Source: CAVSRC01 sp963762605
Lineage (GTDB): Bacteria; Pseudomonadota; Alphaproteobacteria; Rhizobiales; Kaistiaceae
Assembly (NCBI GenBank): GCA_963762605.1
Contig: CAVXLJ010000017.1
Coordinates: 186,001 to 250,000 of the forward strand
Length of the DNA stretch: 64,000 nt
Reading direction: 5' to 3'
The notes beneath the pieces are model-generated. The model did not search any database. It saw only the letters and a list, made by a program, of their open reading frames with translations, and was not told the origin of the DNA. Both the position numbers and the translations under genes were made by a program. Positions 1 to 8,850 of the stretch are shown piece after piece; the stretch's first letter is position 1, and each line of letters starts with the position of its first letter.

Positions 1-50
1 TCGCCCTCAAGGCGGATCCATTCGTGGTCTTTGGAGTAGCGGGTGGTCAT
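1..50 (-). CDS. gcvH: glycine cleavage system H protein, 5' part only
   Basis: Only the first 16 codons lie in the window; the gene reads off the left edge. They give MTTRYSKDHEWIRLEG, the usual start of the lipoyl carrier protein that moves the aminomethyl group between GcvP, GcvT and Lpd. The KDHEW motif is typical of the family. The ATG follows the gcvT stop by 12 bases, with GAGGT seven bases upstream, so it is surely cotranscribed with gcvT. The lipoylated lysine is outside the window. Confidence 0.9.
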   Translation of the reverse strand, partial: MTTRYSKDHEWIRLEG

Positions 51-62
51 CGGGTTACCTCG

Positions 63-1238
63 TCAGGAAGCGGGTTTGCGGTGATAACGGTGAGGAACGA
101 AAGGCAGCGGCACAACGGTCGCGGGGATTTCCTTGCCGCGCACCACGAGAGTGACCGGCGTGCCGGGCTCGCTCGCGCCGGCGGCGACATAGCCCATGGC
201 GACCGGCCCTTCGACCGTGGCGCCGAAGCCACCGGAGGTGACGATGCCGATGGTGCGGCCCTCGGCGTTGCGGATTTCGGTGCCCTCGCGGGCCGGCAAC
301 TTGCCGGTCGGCTTGATGCCGATGCGGCGGCGCGCCGGACCCTCTGTGAGTTCGCGCAGGATGCGTTTGGCGCCGGGAAAGTCGCCGCGCTCGCGACGGC
401 GCCTGGAGAGGGCGAAGGCGAGATCGGCCTCGACAGGCGAAGTGGTGGCGTCGAGGTCGTGGCCGTTCAGCGGCAATCCGGCTTCGAGGCGGAGCGAATC
501 GCGGGCGCCGAGCCCGATCGGCTTGACCCGCTCATCGGCGGTGAGCCGGTCCCAGAGCGCGCCGGCCGCACCGGCCGGAACCAGGATTTCGAAACCGTCC
601 TCGCCGGTATAGCCGGAACGGGAGACCGTGAGCGTGCCGCCGTTCCAGTCGAACAGGCCGTAAGTCATGAAACCGAGATCGGCCGTCCCCGGCACCAGCG
701 CGCCCAAGACCACCGCGGCTTCGGGCCCCTGCAGGGCGACAAGGCCGCCGTCGTCGGCGCGGGTGAGCGTGGCGCGATTTCCGGCTGCGGCCCGGATCAG
801 GTCGAAATCGCCGTCCTTGGTGCCGGCATTGACGACGATATAGAGCCTGCCGGCGGCCGCCGGATCGGCGGGGCGCGCCACCATCAGGTCGTCGACGACG
901 CCACCGTCGGCGTTGAGGAGCAGCGTGTAGCGGATCTGGCCCGGCTTCAGTCCGGCTATGTCGCCCGAGACGAGCGGCTCAAGAACGGCGGCGATGGCTT
1001 TGTGGTCCGCCTCAGGATCGCCGTTCGGCGCGTTCAGCGCGAGGTAACACGGCCCCATATGCGACACGTCGAACAGGCCGGCATGGGCGCGCGTCCATGT
1101 GTGCTCGGCGATGATGCCGGTCGGGTACTGGACCGGCATGGCGTAGCCGCCGAACGGCACCATGCGGGCGCCGAGCGCCCGGTGGTGGTCCGCAAGAACG
1201 GTCTCAGTCAGGATTTCTGCGACGGCCGGTTCAGCCAC
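63..1238 (-). CDS. gcvT: aminomethyltransferase (glycine cleavage T protein)
   Basis: A 391-residue cytosolic enzyme that moves the methylene group from the lipoyl-bound aminomethyl of GcvH to tetrahydrofolate, releasing ammonia. The N-terminal folate-binding domain shows FDVSHMG near residues 56-62 and GGVVDDL near 112-118, which holds the conserved catalytic aspartate of the family; the YTGEDGFEI motif and a C-terminal barrel domain (about 295-385) follow. Length is close to the family norm of 360-380. The start is a GTG preceded by GAAGGA at seven bases spacing. It is the first gene of gcvT-gcvH and lies directly downstream of a tandem glycine riboswitch, so expression should rise with glycine. 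Confidence 0.95.
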   Translation of the reverse strand: MAEPAVAEILTETVLADHHRALGARMVPFGGYAMPVQYPTGIIAEHTWTRAHAGLFDVSHMGPCYLALNAPNGDPEADHKAIAAVLEPLVSGDIAGLKPGQIRYTLLLNADGGVVDDLMVARPADPAAAGRLYIVVNAGTKDGDFDLIRAAAGNRATLTRADDGGLVALQGPEAAVVLGALVPGTADLGFMTYGLFDWNGGTLTVSRSGYTGEDGFEILVPAGAAGALWDRLTADERVKPIGLGARDSLRLEAGLPLNGHDLDATTSPVEADLAFALSRRRRERGDFPGAKRILRELTEGPARRRIGIKPTGKLPAREGTEIRNAEGRTIGIVTSGGFGATVEGPVAMGYVAAGASEPGTPVTLVVRGKEIPATVVPLPFVPHRYHRKPAS

Positions 1239-1289
1239 GGGACGATCCTTCGACAGCGGTGGATACGCGGACCGGTCGCTTCCCTGTCC

Positions 1290-1507
1290 GCGCCCCCTCT
1301 GTCTTCGGACCTGAGAGATTCCTGCCGGTCCTCGCGCTCTCTTGCGAAGAGAGCGCCTGCAGCAGTTACTCCGTCGGTGAGCAGGCGCATGTCTCGCCTG
1401 CTGCTTTCCAGAGTGTCGCCGACCGTCCGGTCCTTCGGCCTGAGAGTTTCCGGGGCGGTTGCTCCTTCGGCGCCGGACCTTGAGGTCCGGTCTCTCCCGG
1501 GCGGTCG
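1290..1507 (-). promoter_or_regulatory. tandem glycine riboswitch in the gcvT leader
   Basis: Read on the minus strand, two aptamers occur in a row. Aptamer 1 (about 1506-1421) contains CCGAAGGAGCAACCGC followed by AACTCTCAGGCC. Aptamer 2 (about 1413-1297) contains CCGACGGAGTAACTGC and GGAATCTCTCAGG, and is closed by a CTCTG/CAGAG pair (1409-1413 with 1297-1301). These are the hallmark core sequences of the type that activates gcv operons on glycine binding. A GCGGAC/GTCCGC pair (1267-1272 with 1286-1291) lies between aptamer 2 and the GTG start and may be part of the expression platform. That last point is inference. Confidence 0.93.
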
Positions 1508-1599
1508 TTAAGTCCCGCCGCTTGCCAGAAGCGGCCGGTTGCCGGAACGCGACTCCGTCCCAGCTAGAACCATCCTAGAACCGCCGGCAGCCGAGTCAA

Positions 1600-2253
1600 T
1601 CAGGTGCCGGCCTTGGCTTTTGGTTTTCCCTCGTCGAAACCGACATAGACGATCAGGTCACGATCGTCCGGCGCCACCTTGAACGTGACCTGATCGTAGA
1701 CGTCGCTGTAGTCGGTGGCGAATTCCGGCGCCGTGAGCGTGGCCTTGAGCGGAAATGCCTTTGAAAACAGCACTTTGTTGTCGTGCTGCCGCGTCACTGC
1801 GATCCGCACCGGCAGGGTGACCGTGCCGGCGCCGCCCTTCGGCCCGGCCAGAACCCGCCCGGCGATGCCGACCTTTATGGACATCGTCGACGCATCGAGC
1901 ATATGGCATTCGCGCGCCGTCTTGGTGATCGATCCCTGCGCCTGGATGAAGGCGACATCGCCGTCGTGGCCACGCGCGTAGATGATCAGCGCTTCCGTGC
2001 CGGGCAGAACCTGGACTGGCGGGCAATAGCCGGATTTGAGGAAGAAGTTGGGGTCGTTTATGTCGCTGCCGGCCGTGACCGTGCCGGGAGCGGGATTGGG
2101 GTTGCCGCCGCCGAACAGCGCCGATAATCCGCCGCCGCCGGAACCGCCGCTGCTGGCACAAGCGGCAAGCAGAGCAGACACGGCGATCGTGGCGACAATT
2201 CCCACAAAACGAGGCATGCGCCCCCCGGCAAAAGCAGAAGTTTCAGGCCGCAT
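1600..2253 (-). CDS. conserved lipoprotein of unknown function
   Basis: A 217-residue protein with a signal sequence ending in a lipobox, SALLAAC with the acylated cysteine near residue 32, followed by a glycine/serine-rich linker. It should be an envelope lipoprotein. The rest (about residues 65-215) has a conserved-looking stretch with CPPVQVLPG and no catalytic motif I recognise. I chose the ATG at 2253 because GAGGGA lies six bases upstream; ATGs at 2259 and 2217 are alternatives in the same frame. It is divergent from thrC and tail-to-head with the gcvT leader. Function is unknown. Confidence 0.8.
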   Translation of the reverse strand: MRPETSAFAGGRMPRFVGIVATIAVSALLAACASSGGSGGGGLSALFGGGNPNPAPGTVTAGSDINDPNFFLKSGYCPPVQVLPGTEALIIYARGHDGDVAFIQAQGSITKTARECHMLDASTMSIKVGIAGRVLAGPKGGAGTVTLPVRIAVTRQHDNKVLFSKAFPLKATLTAPEFATDYSDVYDQVTFKVAPDDRDLIVYVGFDEGKPKAKAGT

Positions 2254-2428
2254 CGGCATTCCCTCACAACTGAATGCGGCGTTTCTATAGCAGTGGTCGG
2301 CGGCCTTGGCGACCGGTGCACGGTATTCCAGCGTTTCCCTTGCCGCGCCAGCCCCCGGTCGTTACCCTCTCCCGATGGGATACAGTGACCCGTTATGCCT
2401 TGAACATGGCTGAAGACGCGGCCCGGCG

Positions 2429-3844
2429 ATGAAATATGTGAGTACGCGGGGGCAAGCGCCCGCATTCGGCTTTTCGGACGTTCTGCTGGCGGGCCTTGCC
2501 GGGGACGGCGGCCTGTTTGTGCCCGAGACCTGGCCGACGCTCAGCCCAAAAGCGATCGCCGCACTGGCGGGCCGGCCCTATGCCGAAGCCGCCTTTCAGG
2601 TAATCCGGCCCTATGTCGGCGGCGAGATCGCCGACGAGGCGCTGGCCGCCATGTGCGTGTCGGCCTATGCCGCTTTCCGGCACCCGGCGGTGGTGCCGCT
2701 CACCCAGATCGGCCCCGGCGAGTGGATGCTGGAGTTGTTCCACGGGCCGACGCTCGCCTTCAAGGACGTCGCCATGCAACTCCTGGCGCGGTTGATGGAT
2801 CATGTACTGGCCGAGCGTGGCAAGCGCGTGACCATCATCGGCGCCACCTCGGGCGACACCGGTGCGGCGGCGATCGAGGCCTTCCGCGGCCGCGACAACG
2901 CCGAGGTCTTCATCCTCTTCCCGGAGGGTCGGGTTTCGCCGATCCAGCAGCGGCAGATGACAACCGTGGCGGCGGACAACATCCACGCGATCGCCATCCA
3001 AGGCACCTTCGACGATTGCCAGGCGCTGGTGAAAGGATTGTTCGGCAACGCCAAGCTGCGCCAACGGCTGGGGCTGGCCGGCATCAACTCGATCAACTGG
3101 GCGCGCATCCTTGGGCAGATCGTCTACTACTTCACCGCCGCGGTGGCACTCGGCGGTCCGGCCCGGCCGGTATCGTTCACCGTGCCCACCGGCAATTTCG
3201 GCGACATATTCGCCGGCTATGCCGCCAAGCGCATGGGGCTGCCGGTCGAGCGGCTGGTGATCGCCACCAACATCAACGACATCCTGGCGCGGACGCTGGC
3301 CAGCGGCCGTTACGAGGTGCGCGAAGTCCACGCCACCACCTCGCCCTCCATGGATATCCAGGTCTCGTCCAATTTCGAACGGCTGCTGTTCGAGGCCTAT
3401 GGGCGGGACGCTGCCGCGGTCGAGGGACTGATGCAGCGGCTGGCACAGAGCCGGGCCTTCGACATCGCGCCGGAGCCGCTGGAACGGATCACCAGGGATT
3501 TCTCCGCCGGCCGCGCCGATGAGGCGGAGGGCGCCGCAATCATGCGCGAGGTCCATGCGGGAACCGGCGAACTGCCCGATCCGCACACCGCGATTGCGCT
3601 GGCCGTCAGCCGCCGCTTCGTCGATGCGGGCGTCCCGATGGTGACCCTGGCCACCGCCCACCCGGCGAAGTTCCCACAAGCGGTCGAAGCTGCAACCGGC
3701 GTCCACGCCACGTTGCCGGAGCCTCTCGGCAGCATCCTCGGCAAGCCCGAGCGTTATGCGACGCTCGCCAACGACGCCCGGGCGATCGAGGACTATATCG
3801 CGGCCAACAGCCGTGCCATCTCTCAGGAAAGTCTGACACTATGA
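2429..3844 (+). CDS. thrC: threonine synthase
   Basis: A 471-residue PLP enzyme converting O-phosphohomoserine to threonine, the last step of threonine synthesis. The start MKYVSTRG and the HGPTLAFKD motif, with the PLP-binding lysine at residue 112, are typical of the long threonine synthase class found in Proteobacteria. The GATSGDTGAAA phosphate-binding loop follows, and NFGDIFAGY is also visible. Length fits the family (about 460-470). The stop overlaps the start of the M16 peptidase gene (ATGA), an arrangement common in this order. Homoserine kinase (thrB), the previous step, is encoded 6 kb downstream. Confidence 0.96.
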   Translation: MKYVSTRGQAPAFGFSDVLLAGLAGDGGLFVPETWPTLSPKAIAALAGRPYAEAAFQVIRPYVGGEIADEALAAMCVSAYAAFRHPAVVPLTQIGPGEWMLELFHGPTLAFKDVAMQLLARLMDHVLAERGKRVTIIGATSGDTGAAAIEAFRGRDNAEVFILFPEGRVSPIQQRQMTTVAADNIHAIAIQGTFDDCQALVKGLFGNAKLRQRLGLAGINSINWARILGQIVYYFTAAVALGGPARPVSFTVPTGNFGDIFAGYAAKRMGLPVERLVIATNINDILARTLASGRYEVREVHATTSPSMDIQVSSNFERLLFEAYGRDAAAVEGLMQRLAQSRAFDIAPEPLERITRDFSAGRADEAEGAAIMREVHAGTGELPDPHTAIALAVSRRFVDAGVPMVTLATAHPAKFPQAVEAATGVHATLPEPLGSILGKPERYATLANDARAIEDYIAANSRAISQESLTL

Positions 3845-5115
3845 CCGTTCGCCTGTCGCGTCTGGAGTCCGGCCTCACGGTCATCACGCATCCAATGGAT
3901 GAGCTCGAAAGCGCCGCGCTCGGCGTCTGGGTGGGCGCCGGATCGCGCTCGGAGGAGGAGCACGAGCACGGCCTCTCCCACCTGCTCGAGCACATGGCAT
4001 TCAAGGGCACGCGCCGGCGCTCGGCGCTCGATATCGCCGAGGAGATCGAAGCGGTCGGCGGCGAGGTGAACGCCGCGACCAGCGTCGAAACCACCTCCTA
4101 CTACGCCCGCATCCTCAAGGACGACGTGCCGCTGGCCCTCGATATCCTGGCCGACATCCTGCAGAACTCGGCCTTCGATGCAAAGGAGCTGTCGCGCGAG
4201 CAGCATGTCATCGTGCAGGAGATCGGCGCGGCGCTGGATACGCCCGACGACCGTGTCTTCGACCTGTTTACCGAGGCCGCTTACCCCTCCCAGCCGATCG
4301 GACGGACAATTCTCGGCACACCGGAGACCGTGCGTGCCGCCGGCTCACCGATGCTCGACGCCTATCTCGGCCGCCACTATCGCGGACCGCACATGGTGCT
4401 GGCCGCAGCCGGGGCGCTCGACCACGACCGGCTGGTCGACCTTGCCAGCGAACACTTTGCCTCGCTCGGCCGCGACCCCGGTCCGGCGCCGTCGCCGGCG
4501 CTCTACAAGGGCGGCGACTTGCGCCAGTCGCGCGACCTGATGGAGACGCAGATCATCGTCGGCTTCGAGGGCCGCCCCTACACCTCGGAGGGCTTCTACA
4601 CCGCGCAGGTGCTTTCCGCCGTGCTTGGCGGCGGAATGTCGTCGCGCCTCTTCCAGGAAGTGCGCGAGCGCCGCGGGCTCTGCTACTCGATCTACGCCTT
4701 CCACTGGAGCTTCTCCGATACCGGCATGCTCGGCGTTCACGCCGCCGCCGGCCCCGGCGATGTCGGCGAGCTGATGCCGGTGATCCTGGGCGAACTGGAA
4801 CGCGCCGCCCATGACATCGGCGAGGCCGAACTCATGCGCGCCAAGGCGCAATTGCGTGCCGGCCTGTTGATGACGCTGGAAAATCCGGCGGCGCGGGCGG
4901 GCCAGCTTGCCCGGCAGATTCTGCTCTTCGGCCGCCACATTCCGGTCGTCGAACTGGCGGCGCGCATTGAAGCGATCACGGTCGAGGACATCCGCCAGCT
5001 GACGGAAGATATCCTCACCGGCAGCCGCCCGACTCTGGCCGCTGTCGGTCCGCTCGACGGGCTGATGAGCGCCGAAAAAGTTGCGGAACATTTCGGCGTG
5101 CGCTTGAGTGCGTAA
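3841..5115 (+). CDS. M16 family zinc metallopeptidase (mitochondrial processing peptidase-like)
   Basis: A 424-residue soluble protein of the M16B group, related to the beta subunit of mitochondrial processing peptidase. It has the inverted zinc motif HxxEH at residues 47-51 (HLLEH), and the more distal glutamate region around EQHVIVQEI. The C-terminal half carries GGGMSSRLFQEVRERRGLCYSI, split here as GGGMSSRLFQ followed by EVRERRGLCY, which is typical of the family. No signal peptide is seen, so it is likely cytoplasmic, unlike the M16 pair at the right end of the window. Translationally coupled to thrC by a 4-base overlap. Substrate is unknown. Confidence 0.93.
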   Translation: MTVRLSRLESGLTVITHPMDELESAALGVWVGAGSRSEEEHEHGLSHLLEHMAFKGTRRRSALDIAEEIEAVGGEVNAATSVETTSYYARILKDDVPLALDILADILQNSAFDAKELSREQHVIVQEIGAALDTPDDRVFDLFTEAAYPSQPIGRTILGTPETVRAAGSPMLDAYLGRHYRGPHMVLAAAGALDHDRLVDLASEHFASLGRDPGPAPSPALYKGGDLRQSRDLMETQIIVGFEGRPYTSEGFYTAQVLSAVLGGGMSSRLFQEVRERRGLCYSIYAFHWSFSDTGMLGVHAAAGPGDVGELMPVILGELERAAHDIGEAELMRAKAQLRAGLLMTLENPAARAGQLARQILLFGRHIPVVELAARIEAITVEDIRQLTEDILTGSRPTLAAVGPLDGLMSAEKVAEHFGVRLSA

Positions 5116-5126
5116 GGCGGCGACGG

Positions 5127-5714
5127 ATGGCATTTCTACGCTCGATATCGACCAACAATGCGCCGCCGGTCCTGCGGGGGGACCGGGTCATGTTGCGCGC
5201 TCCGGTTCTTGGTGACTACGCGCAGTGGGCGAAGCTGCGCGAGGAGAGTCGCGCCTTCCTCGCCCCCTGGGAACCGATCTGGCCGGCCGACGACCTCACC
5301 AAGCTGGCCTTCCGCCGGCGCCTGCGGCGTTATCAGCGCGAAATCCGCAACGGCACCGGCTACCCGTTTTTCGTGTTTTCGCCCGACGGCGTCACGCTCC
5401 TGGGCGGGCTCACCCTTTCCCAGGTCCAGCGCGGCGTCACCCAGTCGGTGGTGTTGGGCTACTGGATGGGCGAGCACCACGCCGGCAAGGGGCTGATGAC
5501 CAGCGCCGTCAGGGCAGTCAGCCAGTTCGTCTTCGACACGCTGCACCTCAACCGGATCGAGGCCGCCTGCCTGCCTCACAATGCCGCCTCGATTCGCCTC
5601 CTCGAAAAGGTCGGATTCGCCCGCGAGGGTTACGCGCGCAAATATCTGTGCATCGACGGTCGCTGGCAGGACCACCTGCTCTTCGGCCTGGTCCGTGACG
5701 ATCGCCGGCCTTAA
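5127..5714 (+). CDS. GNAT family N-acetyltransferase (RimJ/RimL type)
   Basis: A 195-residue protein of the GNAT superfamily, closest in style to ribosomal-protein serine/alanine acetyltransferases RimJ/RimL. The acetyl-CoA region shows LGYWMGEHHAGKGLMTSAV (about residues 111-129), followed by LHLNRIEAACLPHNAASIRLLEKVGF, given here as the LNRIEAACLPHNAASIRLL part, the classic RimJ tail. It starts 12 bases after the M16 peptidase and is probably in the same transcript. The true substrate cannot be told from sequence. Confidence 0.9.
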   Translation: MAFLRSISTNNAPPVLRGDRVMLRAPVLGDYAQWAKLREESRAFLAPWEPIWPADDLTKLAFRRRLRRYQREIRNGTGYPFFVFSPDGVTLLGGLTLSQVQRGVTQSVVLGYWMGEHHAGKGLMTSAVRAVSQFVFDTLHLNRIEAACLPHNAASIRLLEKVGFAREGYARKYLCIDGRWQDHLLFGLVRDDRRP

Positions 5715-5817
5715 CCGGAGGCCGGGAGCGGGGCCGGTTTGGCGGGCAGGTTGTGCTTGCCCGGCCGGTGGGATCAACTTAGTAGTCAACACATTGCTTC
5801 GGGCGCTGGAGGATCGG

Positions 5818-8721
5818 TTGCAGTTCGCGCGTCGTATCGCGGTCCTCGTTCTCACTCTGCTGAGCCTTCTCGCCGTGTCGGTACCGGCTGACGCGCTGGA
5901 GGCGGTTTCGGTGCCGCTCGACGGCCGCACCCTCGACCTGACGCGTGCCATCCAGCTCTATCGCCAGCAGGACGACCGCATCCAGGTGTCCACGGCTCCC
6001 GGCGCCGATGGCATCGTCCGACGCATCGAGGTCAAGGCGCGCGAGGCGAACGGCGGAACATCGTTCTGGGCGGTGTTCGCGCTTGCCAACAACGGCGACG
6101 AACAGATCGACCGCCTGCTGGTGGCGCCGCATTTCCGCCTGGCCGGCTCCGGCGTGTTCTGGCCCGACCTCGGCGCCTCGCGCATCGCCTCGATCACGCC
6201 CAGCCAGGGCTTCGCCCCCGACCGCCAGCCGAGCCAGGAGGCGGATGTCTTCCGCATCACGCTGGATCCCGGCTCGGTGGTCACCTTCGTGGCCGAGCTG
6301 AGGACGCTCGACCTGCCGCAGCTCTATCTCTGGGACAGCGACGCCTACAAGGACTCGGTCAACAGCTACACGCTCTATCGCGGCATCGTGCTCGGCATCT
6401 CGGGCCTGCTGGCGCTGTTCATGACCATCGTCTTTGTCGTCAAGGGCACGGCCATGTTCCCGGCCACGGCGGCGCTGGCCTGGTCGGTGCTCGTCTATCT
6501 GTGCATCGATTTCGGCTTCTGGAACCGGGTGATCAATGTCTCGCCGGGGAGCGACCAGGTGTGGCGCGCCGGCTCCGAGGTGTTCCTCGCTGCCTCGCTG
6601 GTCATCTTCACCTACACCTATCTCAACCTCAACCGATGGCACGTGCGCTATAGCCATCTGACCATCGGCTGGCTGATCGGTCTCGGCGTCCTGCTCGGCG
6701 TATCGGTGATCGAACCATCGGTGGCGGCCGGCATCGCGCGCTTCTCGATCGGCTTCACCGCGGTCGCCGGCTTCGGCATCATCGTCTATCTCGCCACCCA
6801 CAGCTACGATCGCGCCATCATGCTGATCCCGACATGGGTGCTGCTGCTGGTGTGGACCTTTGCGGCGTGGCTGACGGTGACCGGCAATCTGGTCAACGAC
6901 GTGGTCCAGCCGGCGCTCGCCGGCGGGCTGGTGCTGATCGTGCTGCTGATCGGTTTCACCGTGATGCAGCACGCCTTCGCCGGCGGCGTGATCATGCAGG
7001 GGCTGCTCGGCGATACCGAGCGCAAGGCGCTGGCGCTAACCGGCGCCGGCGACATCGTGTGGGACTGGGACGTGATCCGCGACCGCATCTATACCGGGCC
7101 GGAGGCGGAGGACCTGCTCGGCCTGCAGCGCGGCACGCTGGAAGGCCCGGCACGCGACTGGCTGGAAATCCTCCATACCGGTGACCGCGATCGCTTCCGC
7201 ACAACGCTGGACATGGCGGTGGAACTCCGGCGCGGGCGCATCCACCAGGATTTCCGCCTGCGCGCCGAGGACGGCCACTACCGCCACTTCCACCTGAGGG
7301 CGCGCCCGGTTCTGGGCAGCGATGGCGAGGTGTTGCGCTGCGTCGGCACGCTGCTCGACGTGACCGAGGAGCGCAACTCTGAAGAGCGCCTTCTGCACGA
7401 CGCGGTTCACGACAACCTGACCGGCCTGCCCAACCGGGAGCTGTTCATTGACCGGCTGCGCGCGGCGATCACCCGCACCACCACCGAAGGCGCGGCGCGG
7501 CCGTCGGTGTTCGTGCTCGACATTGACCGCTTCAAGCAGATCAATGACGGCTTCGGCGTGGCGGTCGGCGACTCGATCCTGCTGACCATCGCGCGGCGCC
7601 TCGCCCGCCTGCTGAAACCCCAGGACACGCTGGCCCGCCTGGCCGGTGACCAGTTCGCCTTCCTGCTCATCTCCGAGAACCAGCCGGAGCGCATCGCCGG
7701 CTTCGCTGAATCGGTGCGCCGCACGCTCAGAGCGCCGATCACGCTGGGCGAGAAGGAAATCTTCCTCACCGGCTCGATCGGCATCGCCATGTATGACGGC
7801 AAGCAGCAGGTGGAGGCCGAGGACCTGATCAAGGATGCCGAGATGGGCACCTTCCATGCCAAGCGCCTGGGCGGAGACCGCATCGAGGCGTTCCGCCCGG
7901 CACTGCGCCAGCACGGCAGCGACCTGGCAACGCTGGAATCGGACCTGCGCCGGGCGCTCGGCCGCGAAGAGATCAAGGTGCTCTATCAGCCGATCGTGCG
8001 GCTGGAGGACAAGACCATTGCGGGCTTCGAGGCGCTTGTGCGCTGGGACCACCCCAAGCTCGGCCGCATCCCGCCGAGCGATTTCGTGCCGCTGGCGGAG
8101 CGCACCGGCCTGATCATCCCGCTCGGCCTGTTCGTGCTCGACCGCGCCGGCCGCCAGCTTGCCGAGTGGCAGGAAGAACTCGGTCGCCACGCCTCCCTGT
8201 TCGTCAGCGTCAACGTGTCGAGCCGGCAGCTTCTCCGCCACGACCTGATCAACGACGTGAAATCGGTGCTGGTGCGCTCGAACCTGCAGCACGGCTCGCT
8301 CAAGCTGGAAGTCACCGAAAGCCTGGTCATGGAGAACCCGGAATACGCGGCGCAGGTGTTGACCCGCGTGCGCGAGCTGGGCGCCGGCCTGTCGCTCGAC
8401 GATTTCGGCACGGGCTACTCGTCGCTGTCCTATCTGCAGCGCTTCCCCTTCGACACGATCAAGATCGACCAGACCTTCGTGCGCGGCAGCGGCGTCGGCG
8501 ACCGGCGCGTGATCCTGCGCTCGATCATCTCGCTCGCCCACGACCTCAACATGGAGGTGGTCGCCGAAGGGGCGGAGTCGGAGGGCGATGCCATCGAGCT
8601 CGCCGAGCTCGGAGCGGAATACGTACAGGGCTTCCTCTACGGCCAGCCGATGACGGCGGCCGAGGCGGGCAAGCTGATCTTCCGCAAGGTGGAAGAGGAC
8701 GAAGAGGAAGAACTGGCCTGA
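5818..8721 (+). CDS. membrane-bound PAS-GGDEF-EAL protein (probable c-di-GMP phosphodiesterase)
   Basis: About 967 residues. A signal-like N-terminus (residues 1-26) is followed by a periplasmic domain (about 30-180), a run of roughly seven membrane helices (about 188-395) as in 7TMR-DISM receptors, a PAS domain (about 400-520), a GGDEF domain (about 530-690) and an EAL domain (about 700-955). The GGDEF signature is degenerate (AGDQF near 609), so cyclase activity is unlikely. The EAL domain keeps EALVRW (near 738), VTESLVMEN, DDFGTGYSSL and KIDQTF, so hydrolysis of c-di-GMP is likely. I chose the TTG at 5818 because GGAGGA lies four bases upstream and it begins the signal sequence; TTG 5794 is possible. 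An ATG at 5581 would overlap the acetyltransferase gene. Confidence 0.88.
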   Translation: MQFARRIAVLVLTLLSLLAVSVPADALEAVSVPLDGRTLDLTRAIQLYRQQDDRIQVSTAPGADGIVRRIEVKAREANGGTSFWAVFALANNGDEQIDRLLVAPHFRLAGSGVFWPDLGASRIASITPSQGFAPDRQPSQEADVFRITLDPGSVVTFVAELRTLDLPQLYLWDSDAYKDSVNSYTLYRGIVLGISGLLALFMTIVFVVKGTAMFPATAALAWSVLVYLCIDFGFWNRVINVSPGSDQVWRAGSEVFLAASLVIFTYTYLNLNRWHVRYSHLTIGWLIGLGVLLGVSVIEPSVAAGIARFSIGFTAVAGFGIIVYLATHSYDRAIMLIPTWVLLLVWTFAAWLTVTGNLVNDVVQPALAGGLVLIVLLIGFTVMQHAFAGGVIMQGLLGDTERKALALTGAGDIVWDWDVIRDRIYTGPEAEDLLGLQRGTLEGPARDWLEILHTGDRDRFRTTLDMAVELRRGRIHQDFRLRAEDGHYRHFHLRARPVLGSDGEVLRCVGTLLDVTEERNSEERLLHDAVHDNLTGLPNRELFIDRLRAAITRTTTEGAARPSVFVLDIDRFKQINDGFGVAVGDSILLTIARRLARLLKPQDTLARLAGDQFAFLLISENQPERIAGFAESVRRTLRAPITLGEKEIFLTGSIGIAMYDGKQQVEAEDLIKDAEMGTFHAKRLGGDRIEAFRPALRQHGSDLATLESDLRRALGREEIKVLYQPIVRLEDKTIAGFEALVRWDHPKLGRIPPSDFVPLAERTGLIIPLGLFVLDRAGRQLAEWQEELGRHASLFVSVNVSSRQLLRHDLINDVKSVLVRSNLQHGSLKLEVTESLVMENPEYAAQVLTRVRELGAGLSLDDFGTGYSSLSYLQRFPFDTIKIDQTFVRGSGVGDRRVILRSIISLAHDLNMEVVAEGAESEGDAIELAELGAEYVQGFLYGQPMTAAEAGKLIFRKVEEDEEEELA

Positions 8722-8734
8722 AACACCAGCGTAA

Positions 8735-8788
8735 TCAATGACTTCAACAGTTGTATCGTGTTTCGCGCTTAACTGTTGAAGTCATTGA
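8735..8788. repeat. 18-bp perfect inverted repeat with 18-base loop
   Basis: Arms at 8735-8752 (TCAATGACTTCAACAGTT) and 8771-8788 are exact reverse complements, separated by 18 bases. The arms are AT-rich in a GC-rich genome. They lie 13 bases after the GGDEF-EAL stop and 62 bases before ispH. No T-run follows either arm, so a classical terminator is not supported on sequence grounds. An operator or an RNA hairpin is possible. Two TTGACA hexamers (8785-8790 and 8814-8819) follow, but no good -10 box is visible at the right spacing. Confidence 0.85.
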
Positions 8789-8850
8789 CAAGGCAGGATC
8801 TTTCTGCCCGTCCTTGACAGGACCGGCCGACTGTCCTCTGTGCCAGCCGC

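Noticed and set aside
24..1511. 495-codon plus-strand open frame over gcvT and its leader
   Set aside because: Antisense of gcvT and the riboswitch; translation shows no motif.
5581..5817. An ATG start at 5581 for the GGDEF-EAL protein
   Set aside because: It would overlap 134 bases of the acetyltransferase gene and puts an unrelated stretch before the signal sequence.
7036..8541. 501-codon minus-strand frame in the GGDEF-EAL gene
   Set aside because: Antisense shadow of the conserved domains.
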